Below, piece by piece: positions 1 through 5,268 of a DNA stretch of 5,433 nt. This stretch comes from Pullilachnospira_A gallistercoris (GTDB taxonomy: Bacteria > Bacillota > Clostridia > Lachnospirales > Lachnospiraceae). A model generated the notes under the pieces. The model was given only the letters and a program-made list of their open reading frames with translations. It searched no databases and was not told where the DNA came from. Within the stretch, counting starts at the first letter, position 1; each line of letters begins with the position of its first letter. A program made the translations under genes and the position numbers. The stretch is taken from contig DVHM01000096.1 in assembly GCA_018712125.1 (NCBI GenBank), positions 1 through 5,433 on the forward strand. Reading direction: 5' to 3'.

Positions 1-1001
1 AGAATATTTCTCGTGTTGACCATGGTCATGGGCACCATGGCGTTCTTGCTGCTGGCTCCCACCGGGACCTCCACCTCGGCTCCCTCCAGGAGCTTCAGCA
101 TCCCCTGCTGTACCGACTCGCCGCTCACATCCCGCTGGTTGGCGTTGCGCTTCTTGGCCAGCTTGTCGATCTCATCGATGAAAATAATGCCACGCTCCGC
201 CTTCTCCACGTCGTTGTCCGCCGCGGCCAGAAGCTTGGAAACCACGCTCTCGATATCGTCGCCGATGTACCCGGCCTCCGTCAGGGAGGTGGCGTCGGTA
301 ATCGCCAGGGGCACATCCAGAAGACGTGCCAGCGTGCGGACCATATAGGTCTTACCGCTTCCTGTAGGTCCTATCATCAGCATGTTGGACTTCTCAATCT
401 CGATATCGTCCATGGTGTTGGTGGCAACCCGCTTGTAGTGGTTGTACACCGCCACGGACATGACCTTTTTGGCATACTCCTGTCCTACCACATACTCATC
501 CAGTTCCGCTTTGATCTTGTGGGGCGGCGGGATATTCTTGATGTCCAGCACCGGACCTTCCTTGGTCTGCTGATCCACGTCCTCCGCCGGTTTCTTCTTC
601 TTGATCCTCTGGCTGTTGGGCGTAAAGCCGCCCATATTGTTCAGATCGCTGAGATTGATCATGCTGATCCCCGGTATCTTCGACAGATCGATCCCGCCGA
701 ACTGACTGCCGCCCGCTCCGCCGGCTCCCTCCGGTCCCGGCATACCCCAGTTGGACATGGAGTCGAAGGTGCGCTGCATACAGTCTCTGCAGATGCAGAT
801 GTTGTTGGGGATGTGTATCATCTTGCCCGCCACGCTCTCCGGCCGGTGGCAGATGTAGCAGATCTCCTCATACCCGTCATCCTGTTTCTCATGTTCTGTA
901 TCCTTCACGGACGCATTCCCTTTGTTCACATCCGATACTTCCGTGTTTCTGTTCTCCTCTGAGGTCTCAGAGTCGTTGTTATACTTATCCATATCCGACA
1001 T
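1..1001 (-). CDS. clpX: ClpX-like AAA+ unfoldase, ATP-binding subunit of Clp protease (3' end outside window)
   Basis: This is an ATP-driven protein unfoldase expected to form a cytoplasmic hexamer that feeds substrates to ClpP. The frame is open for 333 codons from ATG at 1001 and leaves through the left edge. Residues 1-46 are an acidic, Asn/Glu/Asp-rich tail. Cys48, Cys51, Cys71 and Cys74 form the ClpX-type zinc finger (CxxC, 19 residues, CxxC). Residues about 83-156 are a long Gly-rich then Lys-rich linker. The AAA+ module starts near 157 (IPPPHKIKAELDEYVVGQ) and has Walker A GPTGSGKT at 211-218, pore loop GYIG at 244-247, and Walker B IIFIDE with Asp276/Glu277. The usual RKH motif of the entry loop is absent; around 312-322 it reads VPVGASSKNAM. 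Sensor 1, the ClpP-binding IGF loop, sensor 2 and the C-terminal domain would lie outside the window. An in-frame ATG also occurs at 992; the ribosome site is only a GA-rich stretch. Given the divergence it may be a second ClpX rather than the housekeeping one. Confidence 0.88.
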   Translation of the reverse strand, partial: MSDMDKYNNDSETSEENRNTEVSDVNKGNASVKDTEHEKQDDGYEEICYICHRPESVAGKMIHIPNNICICRDCMQRTFDSMSNWGMPGPEGAGGAGGSQFGGIDLSKIPGISMINLSDLNNMGGFTPNSQRIKKKKPAEDVDQQTKEGPVLDIKNIPPPHKIKAELDEYVVGQEYAKKVMSVAVYNHYKRVATNTMDDIEIEKSNMLMIGPTGSGKTYMVRTLARLLDVPLAITDATSLTEAGYIGDDIESVVSKLLAAADNDVEKAERGIIFIDEIDKLAKKRNANQRDVSGESVQQGMLKLLEGAEVEVPVGASSKNAMVPMTMVNTRNI

Positions 1002-1052
1002 CTTTTTTCTCTCTCTTTCCATAGGCGCGGGTTTCCGCCGCATTATTCTCAC

Positions 1053-1081
1053 ATTATAGAGGAAATCCGGCTGAAACTCAA
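1053..1081 (-). promoter_or_regulatory. Sigma-A type promoter of the clpX-like gene
   Basis: On the minus strand, TTGAGT (1081-1076) is followed by a 17-base spacer and a perfect TATAAT (1058-1053). Transcription would start near 1046, giving a leader of about 45 bases before ATG at 1001. No CIRCE (HrcA) or CtsR-type heat-shock operator was recognised here. The -35 hexamer lies inside the hairpin at 1060-1092. Confidence 0.7.
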
Positions 1082-1092
1082 CCGGATTCCCC
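1060..1092 (-). terminator. Hairpin after the hydrolase gene, probable intrinsic terminator
   Basis: Read on the minus strand, AATCCGGTTGA (1088-1078) pairs with TCAGCCGGATT (1074-1064) across a 3-base loop: 11 pairs with one G-U. Four more pairs, two of them G-U, extend the stem to 1092/1060. It begins 15 bases after the TAA of the upstream hydrolase gene. The following tract (TTTCCTCTAT) is only moderately T-rich, so termination may be leaky. The same DNA carries the -35 of the next gene's promoter, so it could alternatively act as an operator. Confidence 0.6.
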
Positions 1093-1107
1093 TGAATTTA
1101 TAAAGAT

Positions 1108-2100
1108 TTAAGAATCATAAAACCCGAAGACTTCCCGGTAATACCGCTCCCGGATTCTGGCCGTCCCGTTGAAAATCTCGTGTTTCGACTCCGGGAAGCG
1201 CACCAGTTTCGTGTTTTTTGCCCTGGCGGCAAATTTCTCCTGCCCGCCCGGCTTTACCATGGTATCCTTTCCCGCCTGAAGGAGAAGCACCGGGATTTTT
1301 ACCTTTTCGGCGTATTTTTCCAGGCGGCGGGTGGCCCGCAGGGAAGCCCTCGCCCAGGCGTAGGTTCCGCCGTAAGTCCGATATTCCGGCGTCTGTTTTC
1401 TCTGCCGGAACACGTAGGCGTAGCGCACCTCCGACAGACAGCTGCTGCCCGCGAAGGAGTAGGTGTAGTCAAATCCCTTCTGTCCCGGCACATATCTGGT
1501 ATCCCACCGGGCGATCACAGACCAGGCTGCCAGCAGCGCCACCTGCCAGTCCGCCACATTGCCGAAATTCAGCTCCATCATCGGGGAGCTGAGCACCGCC
1601 CTGGAAAAGACCTCCGGGTACTCCTCCAGAAACAGGGCACCGATGGCCCCGCCCATGGAGTGGGCGAACAGATAGAGTTCTCCGCTTTCGCTCCGCCTCT
1701 TCACGATTCCCTCCACAAAAACGTGAAGATCCTTCACATACTCCTGATAGGATTTCACATAGACCTTGTGAAGATCTTTCAGAAATCTGCGGGAAAAGCC
1801 GTGGCCCCGGTGCTCCATGAAAAATACGGAGTATCCCATCTGATAAAAATAGTACATCATCTCATGATATTTTCCCGAAAATTCACAGAAGCCGTGGGAG
1901 AACACCACCGCCGCCCGCTCCCTGGGGTGGACAGCCGACAGATAATGTATTCTGGACCCGTCCCAGCTGCGGAAATACCCATCCTTTACCTGATTCTTCA
2001 GCCAGGGCTGCACTTCCTTCCGCATCCGCTCCTCGAAATTCGCCTCCCCGAAAAGCAGACCTTCCGGCAAAATATTTTTCTTCCGCGTCCGTTCTGTCAT
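1108..2100 (-). CDS. Alpha/beta hydrolase, lysophospholipase / monoacylglycerol lipase-like (PldB type)
   Basis: This is a serine hydrolase of the alpha/beta fold, Hydrolase_4 (serine aminopeptidase S33-like) group, which includes E. coli lysophospholipase L2 (PldB) and monoacylglycerol lipases. The 330-residue length matches PldB. The oxyanion motif is FSHGF at 67-71, followed by the characteristic EHRGHGFS at 96-103. The nucleophile elbow is AHSMGG with Ser148. Asp279 in AGKDTMV and His307 in SKHEIF complete the triad. Residues about 175-260 form an insert that would be the lid, rich in Tyr, Arg and Trp. There is no signal peptide or membrane segment, so it is predicted cytoplasmic. The start is ATG at 2100, supported by AAGGAGG at 2112-2106 five bases upstream. 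It is the last gene of the transporter-phosphodiesterase-hydrolase unit; the 68-base gap to the previous gene shows no promoter. The substrate cannot be settled: lysophospholipid or monoacylglycerol esters are most likely from family and context. Confidence 0.88.
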   Translation of the reverse strand: MTERTRKKNILPEGLLFGEANFEERMRKEVQPWLKNQVKDGYFRSWDGSRIHYLSAVHPRERAAVVFSHGFCEFSGKYHEMMYYFYQMGYSVFFMEHRGHGFSRRFLKDLHKVYVKSYQEYVKDLHVFVEGIVKRRSESGELYLFAHSMGGAIGALFLEEYPEVFSRAVLSSPMMELNFGNVADWQVALLAAWSVIARWDTRYVPGQKGFDYTYSFAGSSCLSEVRYAYVFRQRKQTPEYRTYGGTYAWARASLRATRRLEKYAEKVKIPVLLLQAGKDTMVKPGGQEKFAARAKNTKLVRFPESKHEIFNGTARIRERYYREVFGFYDS

Positions 2101-2168
2101 TTGCGCCTCCTTGTCTTAGCACATCCCATGCCGTTTCGCCGGGCATTCCGTCTCCGGTTCGATGCCTG

Positions 2169-2897
2169 TTACCCCGCCGCCACCTCGAGGGCCAGGTCCG
2201 GATAGTTGGTAATGATGGCGTCCACACCGGCCTGACAGCAGAGCTTCATGTACTCCGGCTCATTGACTGTCCAGGTGTTGATTTTGATCCCCCGTTCCTT
2301 ACACTGCTGCACAAATCCCGGATACTGCAGATAGTACAGCGCCGGGTGCAGCGCGTTCACTCCGTGCTTTGCCCCGTACTCCGCCATATCCATGGTTCCG
2401 TCGGAGAACAGAAAGCCCACCTGGGCCTTCGGATCCAGTTCATGGATCTTTTTGATGGAGTAGTGGTTGAAGGAGGAGTAAATGACCCGGTCCTCCATTC
2501 CCATCCGCTTTGTCAGCTCCAGAATCCGCTCTTCCAATCGGTCGTAGAACACAATCCCCGTCTTCAGCTCAATGTTGATGATCAGATCCGTGGGGCGGAT
2601 CAGCGCAAAGACTTCCTCCATGGTGGGGATATCCACATGGCCCAGTTCCGGGAAATTCTTGTTGTAATTGTACCGGCGCAGTTCCTCCAGGGTGTAGTCC
2701 TTTACCCATCCCTCGCCGTCGCTGGTCCGGTTGATCCACTCGTCGTGGATGACCACGATCTTCTCATCCTTTGTCAGCTGAATATCCAGTTCGATCCCCT
2801 GAGCTCCCATCTCCACTGCCTTCTCAAAGGCCGGAAGGGTGTTCTCCGGGCAATAGCCGCTGGCCCCTCTGTGAGCCCATATTTCCGGTTTTTTCAT
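2169..2897 (-). CDS. Glycerophosphodiester phosphodiesterase (GDPD family)
   Basis: It hydrolyses glycerophosphodiesters, such as glycerophosphocholine or glycerophosphoethanolamine, to sn-glycerol 3-phosphate and the alcohol, using a divalent metal in a TIM barrel. With ATG at 2897 the protein has 242 residues, the size of cytosolic UgpQ-type enzymes, and has no signal peptide. Family landmarks are all present: AHRG with His9/Arg10, PENT with Glu18/Asn19, ELDIQ with Glu36/Asp38, the second catalytic His51 in VIHDEWINRTSDG, IELK with Glu110/Lys112, and the C-terminal NTWTVN and DAIITNYPD strands. The frame extends upstream to an ATG at 2957, but the added residues are Arg-rich and unlike the family. 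The 2897 start is preceded by GAGAGAGG at 2915-2908 with a 10-base spacer. It follows the MFS gene by 97 bases without an obvious promoter and precedes the lysophospholipase-like gene, suggesting a phospholipid-salvage operon. Confidence 0.93.
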   Translation of the reverse strand: MKKPEIWAHRGASGYCPENTLPAFEKAVEMGAQGIELDIQLTKDEKIVVIHDEWINRTSDGEGWVKDYTLEELRRYNYNKNFPELGHVDIPTMEEVFALIRPTDLIINIELKTGIVFYDRLEERILELTKRMGMEDRVIYSSFNHYSIKKIHELDPKAQVGFLFSDGTMDMAEYGAKHGVNALHPALYYLQYPGFVQQCKERGIKINTWTVNEPEYMKLCCQAGVDAIITNYPDLALEVAAG

Positions 2898-2907
2898 ATT
2901 GCATGCA

Positions 2908-2915
2908 CCTCTCTC
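2908..2915 (-). promoter_or_regulatory. Ribosome binding site deciding the phosphodiesterase start
   Basis: GAGAGAGG on the minus strand lies 10 bases before ATG at 2897. It favours this start over the in-frame ATG at 2957, where no comparable site is seen and where the extra 20 residues are not family-like. Confidence 0.55.
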
Positions 2916-2994
2916 TCTTTTTCTGTATCTTTCTTCGCGCCTTCGCGGCCCGCACATCTGCGTCCTGCCGGCCCGCGTCTAACGTACCCGTCTC

Positions 2995-4320
2995 TCACAT
3001 ATCCGTGTCAAATGCCTCCAGGCCTTTCTTTCCTCTGACCCGGTTATCCCCATGTTTCACAAACTGCATGGTAATCAGCGCCATCACACAGAAGAAAGCG
3101 GAATAGGGGAACAGGGTTTCATAGCTGATGTGGTTCATCAGCCATCCCGAGGCGATGGGGGTAACGACCTGGGCCGCCATACTGAAAGTGTAGTAGTACC
3201 CGGTAAATTTTCCCACATCGTTGCCCTTGCACATCTCAACCACCATGGGCAGGCTGTTTACGGAGATAGCCGCCCAGCCCACGCCCACCAGAACAAAGAT
3301 CACGTAGAGAAGCGGCGTGAAACTTCCCCGTACCAGAAACATGGCCGCCAGAAAGCAGACCAGCAACAGCGTAATGCCGATGAGGATACTCTTCTTCCGG
3401 CCGATCTTCTCCGCGATGGAACCGATGGGAACATAGGCGAGAATCGCCCCGGCCATTCCCACAGTCAGACATGTGGAGGCGCTGCCCAGGCTCATATTCC
3501 ATCTGGCATTGGCGTAGGTGGTAAACCAGGTGTCGATGGCGTTGTAGGCGATAAACCACATGGCGATGGAGATCAGCAGGAAAATCAGACTGCGCTTGAC
3601 CTCCCGGGGAAGCTCCTCATGCCCCTGTTCGTCCACCTCAGCCAGATTGTCCTCCGGGTGGGCTGCCTCGTACTCCTCCATCTTTCTGTGAAGTTTTACC
3701 TCGTTGACAGTAATCATGACGATCAGCACCGAGACCAGCATAATCCCCGCCACTACGAGAAACAGCGGGAAATAGTCCACGTGCTCCAGCCCTTCCGTCC
3801 GGGCCGAGGAGTAGAGTACACTGGTAATGATCAGGTAGATGATACCGCCCAATGCTCCCATCAGATTGATGATGGCGTTTGCCTTGCTGCGCAGCGGCTT
3901 TGGCGTCACGTCGGGCATCAGAGCAACCGCCGGGCTGCGGTAAGTACCCATGGCGACCAGCAGACAGCCCAGGATTCCGATGAAGAGCACGGTCTTGGTA
4001 TCCGAGGGATGGGCGAAATAGCTGTTGTCCACCAGCGGAAGCAGCAGCATCAGAATTACCGCCGCGATGGTTCCGAAGAGGACAAAGGGCTTTCTGCGGC
4101 CCATCCTGCTTTTACACCGGTCGGAAATGCCGCCGAACAGCGGAAGCAGAAACAGCGCCAGAATGTTGTCCGCCGCCATGATGGCCCCGGAGATCGTCTC
4201 GTTCATGTGAAAGGTGTTGGTCAGTATCAGCGGGATCACGTTGTTGTACATCTGCCAGAAAGCGGAGATGGACAGAAACGCGAAACCGATCTGAATGGTC
4301 TTTTTTGTGTCAAGCTTCAT
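2995..4320 (-). CDS. MFS transporter, SLC45 / glycoside-pentoside-hexuronide-like carrier
   Basis: This is a secondary carrier of the inner membrane with 441 residues and 12 predicted membrane helices, at about 11-34, 44-65, 79-98, 110-128, 148-171, 183-206, 243-266, 281-302, 311-331, 335-360, 371-395 and 402-421. The loop after helix 2 carries GGISDRCKSRMGRRKPF at 63-79, the form of the MFS signature typical of SLC45/sucrose-type and GPH carriers; a degenerate copy, AEKIGRKKS, follows helix 8, reflecting the internal duplication. PDVTPKPLRSKANAI at 136-150 is another mark of this subgroup. The central cytoplasmic loop (207-242) is acidic, rich in Glu, and holds two His-Pro/His-Glu stretches. 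The start at 4320 is supported by AGGAGGAG (4338-4331) ten bases upstream. It is the first gene of the three-gene unit. The family suggests a sugar or glycoside; the neighbours suggest a glycerophosphodiester or related polar lipid breakdown product. Substrate is not decided by sequence. Confidence 0.88.
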   Translation of the reverse strand: MKLDTKKTIQIGFAFLSISAFWQMYNNVIPLILTNTFHMNETISGAIMAADNILALFLLPLFGGISDRCKSRMGRRKPFVLFGTIAAVILMLLLPLVDNSYFAHPSDTKTVLFIGILGCLLVAMGTYRSPAVALMPDVTPKPLRSKANAIINLMGALGGIIYLIITSVLYSSARTEGLEHVDYFPLFLVVAGIMLVSVLIVMITVNEVKLHRKMEEYEAAHPEDNLAEVDEQGHEELPREVKRSLIFLLISIAMWFIAYNAIDTWFTTYANARWNMSLGSASTCLTVGMAGAILAYVPIGSIAEKIGRKKSILIGITLLLVCFLAAMFLVRGSFTPLLYVIFVLVGVGWAAISVNSLPMVVEMCKGNDVGKFTGYYYTFSMAAQVVTPIASGWLMNHISYETLFPYSAFFCVMALITMQFVKHGDNRVRGKKGLEAFDTDM

Positions 4321-4330
4321 ATCCTTTGTA

Positions 4331-4352
4331 CTCCTCCTGAAAACATATTATA
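4331..4352 (-). promoter_or_regulatory. Candidate -10 element and ribosome site of the MFS-led operon
   Basis: A perfect TATAAT lies at 4352-4347 on the minus strand, followed by AGGAGGAG at 4338-4331, ten bases from ATG at 4320. If the -10 is used, the leader is only about 20 bases. No good -35 is found at 16-18 bases: the 17-spaced hexamer is ATGCGG, while TTGGAA lies too far away at 22. The promoter may therefore need an activator, or the TATAAT may be chance in AT-rich DNA. Confidence 0.42.
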
Positions 4353-4401
4353 ATTTCAGTCTATCATTCCCGCATTCCAAGGTAAAGTAAAACTCGTGTA
4401 A

Positions 4402-4423
4402 ACCGGATGAAATTTTCCCCGGT
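4402..4423. repeat. 22-base imperfect palindrome, candidate operator
   Basis: The arms ACCGG (4402-4406) and CCGGT (4419-4423) are exact inverted copies, and the centre AAATTT (4409-4414) is also symmetric; only the positions between them break the symmetry. The element ends four bases before the extended -10 at 4427-4435, where it would cover the -35 of that promoter. A dimeric regulator is a reasonable guess; no regulator gene is in the window. Confidence 0.3.
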
Positions 4424-4426
4424 CTG

Positions 4427-4435
4427 TGCTATGAT
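4427..4435 (+). promoter_or_regulatory. Candidate extended -10 promoter of the small hydrolase
   Basis: TGCTATGAT has the extended TG-n and five of six -10 bases. There is no convincing -35 at 17 bases (ATGAAA), which extended -10 promoters can tolerate. Transcription would begin near 4442, inside the in-frame upstream extension, which supports starting translation at 4569 rather than at 4407. Confidence 0.4.
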
Positions 4436-4551
4436 ACTTCTATCGGGGATCATCGGCTGCCCGTCACAAGCGGCCGCAGAGGAAGCCAGTCTCGGCCGGG
4501 CACCGGCGCACTCAGCCAGACATCGGCGCGCATGGATCCTTACATTGAAAA

Positions 4552-4557
4552 AAGGAG
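4552..4557 (+). promoter_or_regulatory. Ribosome binding site of the small hydrolase
   Basis: AAGGAG lies 11 bases before ATG at 4569, slightly farther than ideal. It is the only Shine-Dalgarno-like site near any in-frame start; the upstream ATG at 4407 has none. This decides the start. Confidence 0.55.
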
Positions 4558-4568
4558 CGGAAAAGGTT

Positions 4569-5210
4569 ATGGTCATTCAGCTGAACAGTCAGGTCATCTG
4601 GTACGAGAAGAGCGGAGAAGGAGATCCTGTCATCCTCCTCCACGGCAATCAGGAATCCCACGAGATCTTTGACGAGCTGGCCGCCCGGCTCTCCGAGCGC
4701 TTCACTGTCTACGCCCCGGACTCCCGGGGACACGGCAAGAGCGCCACGCCCGCGGAAATCCACTACGAAGATATGGCTGACGACGTGATCCGCTTCGTGG
4801 AGGCGCTGGAGATCCAAAAACCCGTCCTCTGCGGTTTCAGCGACGGAGGCATCGTGGCCCTTCTTGCGGCCATCCGCCGCAGCCGTCTCTTCTCCCGCCT
4901 GATCATCTGCGGCGCTAACCTCTCTCCCAAGGGGCTCAAGGGAAGCGTTCTCCGGGAAATCCGCCGCAGCTGGAAGAAAAATCACAATCCCCTGGACGAA
5001 CTGATGCTGACGGAGCCGGATATCAGCGAGTGGAATCTGGCCCGCATCTCCATCCCGGTCCTGGTCCTGGCCGGGGAGCGGGATATGGTAAAGCCCAAAG
5101 AGACAAAAAGGATTGCGTTCGCTATTCCGAACGCAACCCTTCAGATTCTTCCCGGGGAAGACCATGGCAGCTATGTGATCCACTCCGACAAACTTGCCGA
5201 ATTTTTTTGA
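4569..5210 (+). CDS. Small alpha/beta-fold hydrolase
   Basis: This is a 213-residue alpha/beta hydrolase with a very small cap. The oxyanion strand is ILLHGNQES (22-30), followed by APDSRGHGKS (49-58). The nucleophile elbow is GFSDGG with Ser91. Asp172 lies in AGERDMV and His199 in GEDHGSY, giving a full Ser-Asp-His triad. The 45-odd residues at 117-160 replace the larger cap of most relatives, so the pocket is probably open to the solvent. No signal peptide follows from the chosen start. An ATG at 4407 in the same frame would add 54 residues beginning with a hydrophobic stretch, but it lacks a ribosome site and lies upstream of the likely transcription start. The protein ends in LAEFF at a TGA that overlaps a run of seven T, close to where relatives end. 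It is transcribed away from the MFS operon and toward dapB. The substrate is unknown; esterase, lactonase or C-C hydrolase activities all occur in this fold. Confidence 0.87.
   Translation: MVIQLNSQVIWYEKSGEGDPVILLHGNQESHEIFDELAARLSERFTVYAPDSRGHGKSATPAEIHYEDMADDVIRFVEALEIQKPVLCGFSDGGIVALLAAIRRSRLFSRLIICGANLSPKGLKGSVLREIRRSWKKNHNPLDELMLTEPDISEWNLARISIPVLVLAGERDMVKPKETKRIAFAIPNATLQILPGEDHGSYVIHSDKLAEFF
5113..5136. repeat. Perfect 9-base inverted repeat inside the small hydrolase gene
   Basis: TTGCGTTCG (5113-5121) and CGAACGCAA (5128-5136) are exact inverted copies with the 6-base loop CTATTC. The element encodes Ile-Ala-Phe-Ala-Ile-Pro-Asn-Ala-Thr of the hydrolase. There is no T-run directly after it on either strand, so it is not a standard terminator. 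Confidence 0.6.
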
Positions 5211-5268
5211 GCATGCAGAGTGGAGTGAGCTGCGAATCGTAACGGTTCTATGGTAACGCTTCTGCGCC
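5211..5268. other. Convergent intergenic gap, no clear terminator
   Basis: These 58 bases separate two facing stop codons. I see a short direct repeat (GTAACG at 5239-5244 and 5253-5258) and the palindrome GCATGC at 5211-5216, but no GC-rich stem followed by a T-run on either strand. Transcripts from the two sides may overlap. Confidence 0.4.

Larger units (their letters stand above)
4321..4568. other. Divergent intergenic region between the MFS and small hydrolase genes
   Basis: These 248 bases lie between the two divergent start codons. The left half (4321-4440) is AT-rich and holds the ribosome site and TATAAT of the MFS gene, a 22-base imperfect palindrome at 4402-4423 and an extended -10 facing the hydrolase. 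The right half (4442-4550) is GC-rich and would be an untranslated leader of about 127 bases for the hydrolase. No strong hairpin or known riboswitch core was recognised in it. An open frame in phase with the hydrolase spans the right half, but it lacks a ribosome site. Confidence 0.6.

Noticed and set aside
438..962. 174-codon open frame on the plus strand over the clpX-like gene
   Set aside because: The opposite frame has the zinc finger, Walker A and Walker B motifs; this one has no family pattern or ribosome site.
2124..2148. ATGCC/GGCAT short inverted repeat before the lysophospholipase-like gene
   Set aside because: Five pairs with a 9-base loop is within chance expectation, and it lies upstream of a strong AAGGAGG site without occluding it.
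1180..2205. 341-codon open frame on the plus strand, antisense to the lysophospholipase-like gene
   Set aside because: The sequence is low in recognisable motifs and rich in His/Arg/Pro, while the minus-strand frame has a full catalytic triad.
2938..2949. Small CGCG-AAGG-CGCG hairpin between the MFS and phosphodiesterase genes
   Set aside because: Only four pairs and no T-run follow; too weak for a terminator, and it would break an apparent operon.
3052..4353. 433-codon open frame on the plus strand, antisense to the MFS gene
   Set aside because: Its translation is rich in His, Gln, Gly and Asp with no domain or hydrophobic pattern, and it mirrors the codon bias of the clear transporter gene on the other strand.
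4364..4576. 70-codon minus-strand frame in the divergent region
   Set aside because: There is no ribosome site or recognisable motif, and it overlaps the promoter region and the start of the hydrolase.
5148..5164. TCTTCCC/GGGAAGA palindrome late in the small hydrolase gene, upstream of the T-run
   Set aside because: The centre is one base, so the real stem would be about five pairs, and the T-run is some 40 bases away; not a terminator.
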